This document shows, in pieces, positions 8,556 through 15,993 of a DNA stretch of 64,000 nt (position 1 is the stretch's first letter; each line of letters begins with the position of its first letter). Made by a program: the position numbers and the translations under genes. Source of the DNA: Microbacterium sp. SORGH_AS_0888 (GTDB lineage Bacteria; Actinomycetota; Actinomycetes; Actinomycetales; Microbacteriaceae); NCBI RefSeq assembly GCF_030818905.1, contig NZ_JAUTAZ010000001.1, positions 1,860,001-1,924,000 of the forward strand, written 5' to 3'. The notes beneath the pieces are model-generated. The model made no database searches. It saw only the letters and a program-made list of their open reading frames with translations, and was not told the origin of the DNA.

Positions 8556-9398
8556 CTACTTCGCGCCCGCCTGCCCCATGTTGCGCAGTGCCATGCCGCC
8601 GCCGTCCACGGAGAGCACCTGTCCGGTGACCCAGCGCGACGCCTCGGTCGAGAGGAACAGCCCCGCCGCGGCGATGTCCCAGTTGTTGCCCTCGACCTGC
8701 ATCGCGACGTTCTGGCGTCGGATCTCGCGCTGCTCCTGCGACATCCCCTTGGCGGCGAAGGCTCCCCAGATCATGCCGACACGGACGCAGTTGACGCGGA
8801 TCCCGCGCGGGGCGAGGGTGGCCGCGGCGCCGACGGCGAGCTTCTCGAGCGCCGTCTTGGCGATGCCGTAGGGCAGGCCCGGGCCGCGCCCCTCGGCGGC
8901 GCCGGAGGAGACGAGGACCGCCGCGCCGCCGCGGGTCATGTGCGACTGCGCGTGGCGCAGCAGGTACCAGGCCGACTTCAGGTTGAGCTCCATCGCGAAG
9001 TCCCACGCCGCCACGGTGGTCTCGAAGATGCCCTCGATGCCGCCGCCGCCGATCGAGTCGGCGACGACGTCGATGCGCCCGAAGCGCGCCATGACCGCGG
9101 CGATCGCGCGTGCGACGTCGTCGTCGTCGGTCATGTCGACGACGAACGCCTCGGCGTCGCCGCCGTCCGCGCGGATGCCCTCGACCGTGCGCGCAGCCGC
9201 CGCCGGATCGCGGTCGAGCACGGCGATCGCGGCGCCCTGCCGGTGGTACAGCCAGGCGAGCGCGAAGCCGACACCGCCCTCGGGACCGCTGAGGCCCCCT
9301 CCCGCGACGACGGCGACCTTCCCCGGCAGCCACGGCGGCGCGGCGCTCGCGAGCGGGTCGGTGACGGGGAACTCCCAGGTGGACGGATCAGCGCTCAT
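8556..9398 (-). CDS. SDR family oxidoreductase with expanded glycine loop
   Basis: A 280-residue short-chain dehydrogenase. The cofactor loop reads AGGGLSGPEGGVG, longer than the usual TGxxxGxG. The catalytic YGIAK and a classical C-terminal GQVLSVDGG element are present. It closely parallels the protein encoded at 58442 (same long loop, GNNWDIAAAGLFL against GTAWDIAHAALFL), so the two are paralogues. It is a single leftward gene between the MaoC operon and the mycofactocin oxidoreductase. A TTTC/GGAA palindrome at 9461 lies in its promoter region. It may use a secondary alcohol as substrate; whether it depends on mycofactocin cannot be told from sequence. Confidence 0.83.
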   Translation of the reverse strand: MSADPSTWEFPVTDPLASAAPPWLPGKVAVVAGGGLSGPEGGVGFALAWLYHRQGAAIAVLDRDPAAAARTVEGIRADGGDAEAFVVDMTDDDDVARAIAAVMARFGRIDVVADSIGGGGIEGIFETTVAAWDFAMELNLKSAWYLLRHAQSHMTRGGAAVLVSSGAAEGRGPGLPYGIAKTALEKLAVGAAATLAPRGIRVNCVRVGMIWGAFAAKGMSQEQREIRRQNVAMQVEGNNWDIAAAGLFLSTEASRWVTGQVLSVDGGGMALRNMGQAGAK

Positions 9399-9460
9399 GC
9401 GGCGGACTCCTTCGGCTCGCCTCCACTCTGTCCGATCGTGCCCGCCCGGATCGATGACGG

Positions 9461-9476
9461 TTTCGTCGGGCGGAAG
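9461..9476. promoter_or_regulatory. Imperfect palindrome resembling an IclR-type site
   Basis: TTTCGTCGGGCGGAAG resembles the reverse complement of the site at 55999 and, more loosely, the perfect TTTCCGC-N3-GCGGAAA palindrome at 42483 upstream of an IclR gene. It lies about 63 bases before the SDR start at 9398. The assignment as an operator is tentative. Confidence 0.3.
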
Positions 9477-9482
9477 GGACGC

Positions 9483-10928
9483 CTACTCCGCGAGCATGAG
9501 CTCGGCGATCCGCTCACCGACCATGACGGCCGCGAGCGCCGTGCCCCGCGTGGGGACGACCGGCAGCAACGACGTGTCGGCCACGCGCAGTCCGCGCATC
9601 CCCCGCACGCGCCCGTGCGCGTCCGTCACGCCGCGCTCGCCCATCGCGGCCGTGCCGGAGGCGTGGAGCGCCGTGCCCAGACGCGATCCGATCCAGGCGT
9701 CGAGGGCCGCGTCCTCCCCCGTCTCGAGCCCGTGCGCGTCGTCGGCGTCGACGGCCCAGGCCAGGGCGGGCGAACGCAGGAGCCGGATGCCGGTGCGCAC
9801 CGCATCGCGCAGCGCACGCCGGTCCGCCGGGGCGGCGAGATGTCCGTACCGGATCGCGACGGCCTCCTCCCGCGCGGACACGCGCCCCCGGGAATCGGGC
9901 TCGGCGAGCGTGATGCGCAGCTCGATCGCGCCCACGGCGTCGGGGTCGCCGCCGACGATCGAGTCGCCGGGCCGGACCGCGAACAGGTACTCGACGCCTC
10001 GCTCGGCGACCCCGCCGGCCGGCGGGTTCCACGCGGCCGTCCACGCCGCATCCCGGAGCGTCGTGGCCACGCCCGCGCGCGGGCGCCAGGCGATCGAGAC
10101 CGCCGCATGGTCGGAGAGCCCCTCGCCGACCATGCGGTCCACGCCGGAGGCCCGCAGCAGCCGCGGCGTCTCGATCGCCCCCGCCGCGAGCACGACCTCC
10201 TCCGCGCCGATCGTGCGGATCTCGCCCGCCTGCACGAGCTCGACCCCCACGGCGCGGTCGCCGCGGCGGATCACGCGCAGCGCCTCCGCATCCGCGAGCA
10301 CCTCCACCCCGCCCAGCAGCGGCGCGTAGGCGAGCCCGGTGTCCCAGCGCTGCGCCCCGACCGCGTTGCGCGGCAGGAGTCCGGCACCCGACGGGCCTCC
10401 GCCGTTCTTGTCGGCCTCGCGCACCGCGCCCAGATCGACCGCGGCGTCGAGGAAGCCGCGCGTGAGCGGGTCGTCGCCACCGATCCGCTGCACCGGCACC
10501 GGCCCGTCGGCTCCGTGCACGGGCGTCTCCTCGAGGTCGAGGTCGCGTTCGAGCCGCCGCAGCGCCGGGAGGCAGGCGTCGTAGGACCACTCGGGACCGG
10601 CCGCGTCGGCCCAGCGGGCGAAGTCGGTCGGATGCGGACGCTGGAAGTACGCGCCGTTGACGGCCGTGCTGCCGCCGAACGCGCGGCCGCGCGCGACGCG
10701 CCACGGCCGACCCTCCTGCAGGAGCGCGTCGTACTCCCAGACGTGCGCGCCGCCGGGGATCCCGGCCCGCACGGTCCAGGCGGGCCCGAAGGCCGCCCGC
10801 CTCCCGGCGGCGTCGGCGGGGCGGCCGCCCGCCTCGACCAGGACGACCTCGCGGCCCGCGCCGGCCAGGCGGGCGGCGAGCGGGATGCCGGCGCCCCCCG
10901 CGCCGACGACCACGACCCGCCCGTTCAT
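9483..10928 (-). CDS. mftG: GMC-family flavoprotein oxidoreductase MftG
   Basis: A 481-residue glucose-methanol-choline oxidoreductase. It starts with the FAD-binding VVVVGAGGAGIP, then VNGAYFQRPHPTDF, and ends with the GMC_oxred_C domain (LHASGTAAMG and VVPTRGTALAAVMVGE). Known MftG proteins oxidise mycofactocinol and pass electrons towards respiration. Placement directly at the mft cluster, with start codon overlapping the mftR stop in an ATGA, supports this identity over choline dehydrogenase or other GMC enzymes. ATG 10928 is used because the open frame further upstream lies inside mftR and has no GMC similarity. Confidence 0.88.
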   Translation of the reverse strand: MNGRVVVVGAGGAGIPLAARLAGAGREVVLVEAGGRPADAAGRRAAFGPAWTVRAGIPGGAHVWEYDALLQEGRPWRVARGRAFGGSTAVNGAYFQRPHPTDFARWADAAGPEWSYDACLPALRRLERDLDLEETPVHGADGPVPVQRIGGDDPLTRGFLDAAVDLGAVREADKNGGGPSGAGLLPRNAVGAQRWDTGLAYAPLLGGVEVLADAEALRVIRRGDRAVGVELVQAGEIRTIGAEEVVLAAGAIETPRLLRASGVDRMVGEGLSDHAAVSIAWRPRAGVATTLRDAAWTAAWNPPAGGVAERGVEYLFAVRPGDSIVGGDPDAVGAIELRITLAEPDSRGRVSAREEAVAIRYGHLAAPADRRALRDAVRTGIRLLRSPALAWAVDADDAHGLETGEDAALDAWIGSRLGTALHASGTAAMGERGVTDAHGRVRGMRGLRVADTSLLPVVPTRGTALAAVMVGERIAELMLAE

Positions 10929-11551
10929 TCCCCGTCGCCCGCGCCCCACGCGGCGTCCGCGAAGACCTCGCGCAGTCCCCGGAACGACTCGTCCATCGCC
11001 GCCAGCAGCTCGGTGTCGGGATCGCGGACCCACTGCCGGTAGGCCGACAGCGAGATGCCCAGGCACGCCCACGACACCGCCTGCGGCACGACCGAGTCCT
11101 CCGTGCTCCCCGTCCTCCGGGCGACGTAGTCGGCGATCACGCCCCGCCAGGCGGCGTAGCGCACCGCCGCGTGGGCGATGAGCTCGGGCTCCTCCAGGAG
11201 CAGCCGCATCCGGTGCCGGTGCCGCTCCCGCTCCGAGACGGGCACGCGGTTGAACCGACGCACGGCGGCGTGCACGGCCTGCACGATGGGCGCGTCGGGG
11301 GGCGCCTGTGCCAGGTCACGGCGGAAGGCGTCCAGCAGCTCGTCGAACGCGCCCCACATGAGGTCGTTCTTGGACGGGAAGTAGCGGAAGAACGTGCGTC
11401 GGCCGATTCCCGCCGCCGCGGCGATGTCGTCGACCGTGACGTTTCCATAGCCGCGCTCGATCATGAGGTCGAGCCCGATCGTGCCGAGGAGCTCACGCGA
11501 CGTCGACGGCGCTCGCCCCCGGGTGCGACCCGGTGTCTCGGTCCTGGAAAT
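10925..11551 (-). CDS. mftR: TetR-family regulator MftR, apparent ATT start
   Basis: TetR repressor: the DNA-binding helices VDDIAAAAGIGRRTFFRYFPSKNDL are followed by a ligand domain. It is divergent from mftA and coupled to mftG, as expected for MftR, which is known to repress mft genes and respond to long-chain acyl-CoA. The first ATG (11464) would cut into helix 1. In-frame sequence upstream reads RGRAPSTSRELLGTIGLDL, a normal TetR N-terminus. No ATG, GTG or TTG lies between that ATG and the in-frame stop at 11567-11569. ATT at 11551 has GGGAG seven bases before it and is proposed as the start (208 residues); the minimum call is 10925-11464. Confidence 0.85.
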   Translation of the reverse strand: MSRTETPGRTRGRAPSTSRELLGTIGLDLMIERGYGNVTVDDIAAAAGIGRRTFFRYFPSKNDLMWGAFDELLDAFRRDLAQAPPDAPIVQAVHAAVRRFNRVPVSERERHRHRMRLLLEEPELIAHAAVRYAAWRGVIADYVARRTGSTEDSVVPQAVSWACLGISLSAYRQWVRDPDTELLAAMDESFRGLREVFADAAWGAGDGE

Positions 11552-11563
11552 CGGAAGGCTCCC

Positions 11564-11592
11564 TTTTCAATGGCACTCGATGCCACTATGCT
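11564..11592 (+). promoter_or_regulatory. mftA promoter with embedded palindrome (candidate MftR operator)
   Basis: TTTTCA (11564-11569) and TATGCT (11587-11592) are spaced 17 bases and precede mftA. The spacer holds the perfect inverted repeat TGGCA-CTCGA-TGCCA (11571-11585). A repressor bound there would block RNA polymerase on the mftA side and also sit about 20 bases upstream of the proposed mftR start. Identification as the MftR site is inferred from position. Confidence 0.6.
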
Positions 11593-11645
11593 CGCTCGCA
11601 CCGGCAACGGAGTCGGTACGGCCACCTCAAGGAGGACAGTAGCCC

Positions 11646-11741
11646 ATGGATCCGCAGACCCACCCCACCACCGCGTCCGAGGCCGAGAGCGACGAGCTCA
11701 TCGAGGACGTGTCCATCGACGGCATGTGCGGCGTGTACTGA
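11646..11741 (+). CDS. mftA: Mycofactocin precursor peptide MftA
   Basis: A 31-residue peptide ending in IDGMCGVY, the diagnostic C-terminus of mycofactocin precursors. The last Val-Tyr pair is decarboxylated and cross-linked by MftC and becomes the redox core. An excellent ribosome site AAGGAGG (11629-11635) lies ten bases before the ATG. The N-terminal half is acidic and variable as usual in this family. The gene is followed after seven bases by mftB. Confidence 0.97.
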   Translation: MDPQTHPTTASEAESDELIEDVSIDGMCGVY

Positions 11742-11748
11742 GCCCGCC

Positions 11749-12021
11749 ATGCCCGACATCACGCCGGACAGCGTGCTGACGGTCTCCGGGCGGGTCGCGA
11801 TCCGCCCGGAGCCGTTCGGCGCCCTCCTCTACCACTTCGGCACGAGACGGCTCTCGTTCCTGAAGTCCCCCGTGCTCGTCGACATCCTCGACCGCCTCGA
11901 CGGCACGCGCAGCGTCGACGACGCGCTGAGCGCCGCCGGCGTCGACGACGCCAGCCGTCCGAGCATCCTGCGCGCCCTCTCGACCCTGCGTGCGTCGCAG
12001 ATGCTGGAGGAGGCCGCATGA
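11749..12021 (+). CDS. mftB: Mycofactocin precursor recognition protein MftB
   Basis: A 90-residue PqqD-like peptide chaperone (RRE fold). FGALLYHFGTRRLSFLKSPVLVDILDRLDG is split here as the strand pair FGALLYHFGTRR and helix SPVLVDILDRL; a winged-helix-like C-terminus (LRALSTLRASQML) follows. MftB binds MftA and presents it to MftC. ATG 11749 gives the family's length; the frame is open upstream only through mftA and the promoter. The stop overlaps the mftC start in an ATGA. Confidence 0.93.
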   Translation: MPDITPDSVLTVSGRVAIRPEPFGALLYHFGTRRLSFLKSPVLVDILDRLDGTRSVDDALSAAGVDDASRPSILRALSTLRASQMLEEAA

Positions 12022-13262
12022 CCCTCCTGGCCCCCGCCGAGGCCGCGCCCCGCCGCGTGCCCCGCCTCATCGAGCACTTCGAGCACGGTCTGAACTCGCC
12101 CATCTGCCTCACGTGGGAGCTCACCTACGCCTGCAACCTCTCCTGCGTGCACTGCCTGTCGGCGTCCGGCCGGCGCGACCCGCGCGAGCTCACCACCGAG
12201 GAGTGCAAGGCCGTCGTCGACGAGCTGCAGCGGATGCAGGTCTTCTACGTCAACATCGGCGGCGGCGAGCCGACCGTGCGCCCCGACTTCTGGGAGATCG
12301 TCGACTACGCGACCTCGCACCAGGTGGGCGTGAAGTTCTCGACCAACGGTGTGCGCATCACGGAGGAGATCGCCGCCTCGCTCGCGGCCAACGACTACGT
12401 GGACGTGCAGATCTCGCTCGACGGCGCCACGGCCGAGGTCAACGACGCGATCCGCGGCCCGGGCTCTTTCGACCTCGCGATGCGTGCACTGGACCGGCTG
12501 GCGTCGGCCGGGATGACGCGACTCAAGCTCTCGGTCGTGTGCACCCGGACGAACATCGGCCAGCTCGACGATTTCAAGGCCATCGCCGACCGCTACGGCG
12601 CGCAGCTGCGACTGACGCGGCTGCGCCCCGCGGGCCGCGGCGCGGACGTGTGGAACGAGCTGCATCCCACGCAGGAGCAGCAGCGCGACCTCTATGAGTG
12701 GCTGCTCGCGCACGGCGAGGAGGTCCTCACGGGGGACTCGTTCTTCCACCTCTCGGCGCTCGGAGAGACCCTGCCCGGCCTCAACCTGTGCGGGGCGGGG
12801 CGGGTCGTCTGCCTCATCGACCCGATCGGCGACGTGTACGCCTGCCCGTTCGCGATCCACGACGAGTTCCGGGCCGGCAGCATCCGCGGCGAGGGCGGGT
12901 TCGGCGCGGTGTGGCGGGATGCCGAGCTGTTCGCACGGCTGCGTTCGCCGCAGACCGGCGGAGCCTGCAGCAGCTGCCAGTTCTTCGACACCTGCCGTGG
13001 GGGCTGCATGGCCGCGAAGTTCTTCACGGGCCTGCCGCTGGACGGCCCCGACCCGGAGTGCGTACGCGGTTTCGGCGAGCAGGCGCTCGAGAAGCGCAAG
13101 AGCGAGCTGCCGCGGATCAGCAACGACCACTCGCATCGCACGTCGCCCCCGCGCTCACGTCAGGAGGTGCGCCTGACGCTGCAGCTGCGCCGTCCCGAGG
13201 CGCCGCCGGTCTCGGCGTGCAACGTCGATCCGCTCGCGGGCTTCGTCCCGCCGACATCCTGA
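12018..13262 (+). CDS. mftC: Radical SAM mycofactocin maturase MftC
   Basis: A 414-residue radical SAM-SPASM enzyme. The 4Fe-4S cluster motif CNLSCVHC gives Cys39, Cys43 and Cys46; GGGEPT is the SAM contact. A C-terminal SPASM segment has clustered cysteines (LCGAGRVVC, ACPF, CSSC, TCRGGC, DPEC). MftC decarboxylates the C-terminal tyrosine of MftA and then forms the Val-Tyr carbon-carbon bond. The last 50 residues after the SPASM domain are poorly conserved. Ten bases separate it from mftE; in most actinobacteria mftD lies in that position. Confidence 0.95.
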   Translation: MTLLAPAEAAPRRVPRLIEHFEHGLNSPICLTWELTYACNLSCVHCLSASGRRDPRELTTEECKAVVDELQRMQVFYVNIGGGEPTVRPDFWEIVDYATSHQVGVKFSTNGVRITEEIAASLAANDYVDVQISLDGATAEVNDAIRGPGSFDLAMRALDRLASAGMTRLKLSVVCTRTNIGQLDDFKAIADRYGAQLRLTRLRPAGRGADVWNELHPTQEQQRDLYEWLLAHGEEVLTGDSFFHLSALGETLPGLNLCGAGRVVCLIDPIGDVYACPFAIHDEFRAGSIRGEGGFGAVWRDAELFARLRSPQTGGACSSCQFFDTCRGGCMAAKFFTGLPLDGPDPECVRGFGEQALEKRKSELPRISNDHSHRTSPPRSRQEVRLTLQLRRPEAPPVSACNVDPLAGFVPPTS

Positions 13263-13272
13263 CCGCGCCGCG

Positions 13273-13932
13273 GTGAGGCGCCTCGTCGACGCACCGTGGC
13301 CGCGGGTGAGCCCGAGAACGGTCCTGCTCGTGCCGACGGGGTCCACCGAGCAGCACGGGCCGCACCTGCCGCTGGATGTGGACACGCGGATCGCCCAGGC
13401 GGTGTGCGAGGGCGCCGCCTCGGCGGCGGGCGGCGCGGTGCGGGTCGCGCCCGCCCTGGAGTACGGGGCGAGCGGGGAGCACCAAGGCTTCGCGGGCACG
13501 GTGTCGATCGGGACGGAGGCGCTCGCCCTCGTGCTGGTGGAGCTGGCGCGGTCCGCGCGCACGTGGGCCGACCGCATCGTGTTCGTCAACGCGCACGGCG
13601 GCAACAGCGATGCGCTCGTGCGGGCGCGGGCACAGCTCACGGCCGAGGGCGCGCCGGTGCGATGGCACGCGTGCCGGCACGGCGGGCGGCACGCGGATCG
13701 CGCGGAGACGAGCCTCATGCTCCATCTCGACCCCGCGCGGGTGGACCTCGCCGCGGCGCGAGCGGGCGCCGTGGAGCCCCTCGACGCCCTCCTGCCGCGG
13801 ATGCGGGCGGGCGGGGTGCGGGCGGTGAGCCCGAACGGGGTCCTGGGCGACCCGGCGGGCGCGAGCGCCGCGGAGGGCGCCGAGCTGCTCGCGGACCTCG
13901 TCCGTGATCTCGTGCGGACGGTGGGCGCGTGA
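13273..13932 (+). CDS. mftE: Creatininase-family peptidase MftE
   Basis: A 219-residue creatininase-fold metallopeptidase with metal ligands in STEQHGPHLPLD (Glu26, His28, Asp35), the VNAHGGN motif and a later Glu in DRAETSLML. MftE releases the modified Val-Tyr dipeptide (AHDP) from the rest of MftA. The start is GTG at 13273. It overlaps mftF by a GTGA. It directly follows mftC, so the step normally done by MftD (oxidative deamination of AHDP) has no gene here. Confidence 0.93.
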   Translation: MRRLVDAPWPRVSPRTVLLVPTGSTEQHGPHLPLDVDTRIAQAVCEGAASAAGGAVRVAPALEYGASGEHQGFAGTVSIGTEALALVLVELARSARTWADRIVFVNAHGGNSDALVRARAQLTAEGAPVRWHACRHGGRHADRAETSLMLHLDPARVDLAAARAGAVEPLDALLPRMRAGGVRAVSPNGVLGDPAGASAAEGAELLADLVRDLVRTVGA

Positions 13933-15296
13933 GCGTTCCGCGCGTTCACGTCGGGACCGACGTGTGGCGGCTCGACGACGGCCGCGTGCTCGTGGGCGGA
14001 GCGCCCCTGCGCGTCGTCCGACTGGGCGGCGCGGCTGTCGGCGAGACGCTGTCGGCCGAGGATGCCGCATCCGCCCGTCGCGTCGAGCGGCTGCTCGAGG
14101 CGGGGCTCGCGCATCCGGACCCGGCCGAGCTCGACGAGGTGTCGCTGGACGAGCTGACGGTCGTGGTGCCGGTGTTCGGCCGGGCGGCGCCGCTCGATCG
14201 GCTGCTGGCGGGGCTGGGCGGCGTCCGGGTCGTCGTGGTGGACGACGGGACGCCGCAGCCGGCCGCCGCGGATCTCGCGGCCATCGCGGAACGGCACGGC
14301 GCCCAGCTGCTGCGGCTCGCACGGAACGCGGGCCCGGCGTCGGCGCGCAACGCCGGGATGGCGATCGCCAGGACGCCCTTCGTGGCGTTCGTGGACTCCG
14401 ACGTCGAGGTCGGGGCGGAGGAGCTCGGGAGGCTGCTGCGGCACTTCGCCGACCCGGGGCTCGCGCTCGTCGGACCACGGATCGTGGGGGCGGGCGGCAG
14501 CTCATGGATCGCCCGGTACGAGAACGCACGCTCCTCGGTCGACCTCGGCGCGCGGCCGGCGCTCGTCCGGCCGCGGTCGCCGGTGGCGTGGCTGTCCAGC
14601 ACGTGTCTGGTGGCTCGGCGCTCGGCGCTCGGCGAGGGGTTCACTGCGGGGCGCCGGGTCGCCGAGGACGTCGACCTCGTGTGGCGGCTCGCCGAGGCGG
14701 GGCAACGGGTGCGGTACGAGCCGCGCGTCGCCGTGCGGCACACACATCGGGCACGTCTGGCCCCCTGGTTCGCACGGAAGCTGTTCTACGGGACGGGGGC
14801 CGCGGACCTCGCGGCGGACCACCCGAGCGCGATCGTGCCGGCGATCCTGCGGCCGTGGTCGATCGGCATGCTCATCGCGCTCTGCGCCGGACGCCGGTGG
14901 TCGCTGCCGGCCGCCGCGGCGATCACGCTCGGAGCGGCGTGGCGGTTGCGGGGACGACTGCCGGAGATGAGGGGACGGAGCGCGCTGGCGGTGCGCCTGG
15001 CCGGCAGCGGAGCGCTCTCCGCCGTGGCGCAGCTGTCGGCTCTCGCACTGCGGCACTGGTGGCCGGCGGCCGCCGTGCTGTGCGTGTTCTCCCGGCGGGC
15101 CCGCTGGATCGTCGCCGGTCTCGCGATCGTGGACGCCGAGGTCGAGCGGCGGCGCACGCGCAGCGATCTCGATCCGCTGCGGTTCCTCGTCGCGCGACGG
15201 CTCGATGACATCGCCTACGGCGCCGGGGTGTGGCTCGGGTGCGTGCGCCGACGCTCGTTCCGCGCCCTGCGCCCCGAGCTGTGGCCGCCTCGCTGA
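13929..15296 (+). CDS. mftF: Mycofactocin glycosyltransferase MftF
   Basis: A 455-residue family-2 glycosyltransferase. A short N-terminal MftF-specific region is followed by the GT-A domain: VVVPVFGRAAPLDRLL, VVVDDG, ASARNAGM, FVDSDVEV (the DxD-like motif) and EDVDLVWRLAEAG. About three hydrophobic segments occur in the C-terminal third, suggesting membrane association. MftF adds the beta-1,4-glucose chain to the cofactor. The start is GTG, overlapping the mftE stop. It is the last mft gene; a broken hydrolase follows 44 bases later. Confidence 0.93.
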   Translation: MSVPRVHVGTDVWRLDDGRVLVGGAPLRVVRLGGAAVGETLSAEDAASARRVERLLEAGLAHPDPAELDEVSLDELTVVVPVFGRAAPLDRLLAGLGGVRVVVVDDGTPQPAAADLAAIAERHGAQLLRLARNAGPASARNAGMAIARTPFVAFVDSDVEVGAEELGRLLRHFADPGLALVGPRIVGAGGSSWIARYENARSSVDLGARPALVRPRSPVAWLSSTCLVARRSALGEGFTAGRRVAEDVDLVWRLAEAGQRVRYEPRVAVRHTHRARLAPWFARKLFYGTGAADLAADHPSAIVPAILRPWSIGMLIALCAGRRWSLPAAAAITLGAAWRLRGRLPEMRGRSALAVRLAGSGALSAVAQLSALALRHWWPAAAVLCVFSRRARWIVAGLAIVDAEVERRRTRSDLDPLRFLVARRLDDIAYGAGVWLGCVRRRSFRALRPELWPPR

Positions 15297-15340
15297 TCCC
15301 GATCTCTCGTCTCAGCGCCGCGGGATGCGACGCTCGTCGT

Positions 15341-15974
15341 ATGCAGGAGCGTGACCTCGACCTTCCGATCGCCCTCTCGATGCTCGGTTCCGCGCCGGGC
15401 GAGCCCGCGATCGTGCTGCCGGGAGGCCCCTGCCGGGGGCCCGCGTACCTCGGCGACCTGGCCGGCGTGGGCGAGGAACGCGCGCTGGTCGTGGCGCATC
15501 CGCGCGGCACGCCGCGAAGCGGTGGTCTCTCGCGCGGATGGTGGACGGATGCCGACGACGTCGTCGCACTGATCGACGCGCTCGGACTCGACGCCGCCGA
15601 CATCGTCGCGCACTCGGCGGGGACGCGGCTCGCACTCGCGACGGCGGCGCGGTTCCCGTCACGGGTTCGGTCTCTCGCGCTGATCACGCCGCCCGCGTCG
15701 TGGCTCACGGAGACGCCCTCGGACGCCGAGGAGATCGTCGCCTCGCTCGCCGGGCCCGAGGCGCGGGAGGCGTTCGCGGCGCTGGCGGACGACGACGGGA
15801 CCGAGGCGGGCTTCCAGGCAGCGTTGCGCCGCCAGGCGCCCGTCGGCTACGCGCGCTGGGGCGATCCTCGGTGCGGAGCTCGAGCTGCTCGCCGACTGCG
15901 GCCACTACCCGTGGGTCGAGCAGCCGGCGGCGTTCCGGCGCGTGCTGGGCGCGTGGCTGCGTCTGCCGCGGTGA
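15341..15974 (+). pseudogene. Alpha/beta hydrolase remnant with internal deletion and frame change
   Basis: From ATG 15341 the frame encodes a normal alpha/beta hydrolase start: VLPGGPCRGPAYLGDL, the nucleophile elbow AHSAGTRLALA and LALITPPASWL. Near 15860 it stops matching the family. A different frame starting about 15864 then gives GAELELLADCGHYPW with the catalytic-His context, through the stop at 15972-15974. The segment with the acid residue, roughly 60-80 residues, is missing between the two. The gene is therefore broken by a deletion that also changed frame. If the original frame is simply read on, it continues into the neighbouring gene on the opposite strand and makes no sense. Confidence 0.75.
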
Positions 15975-15993
15975 GGCGGGTCGCCACAGCGGT

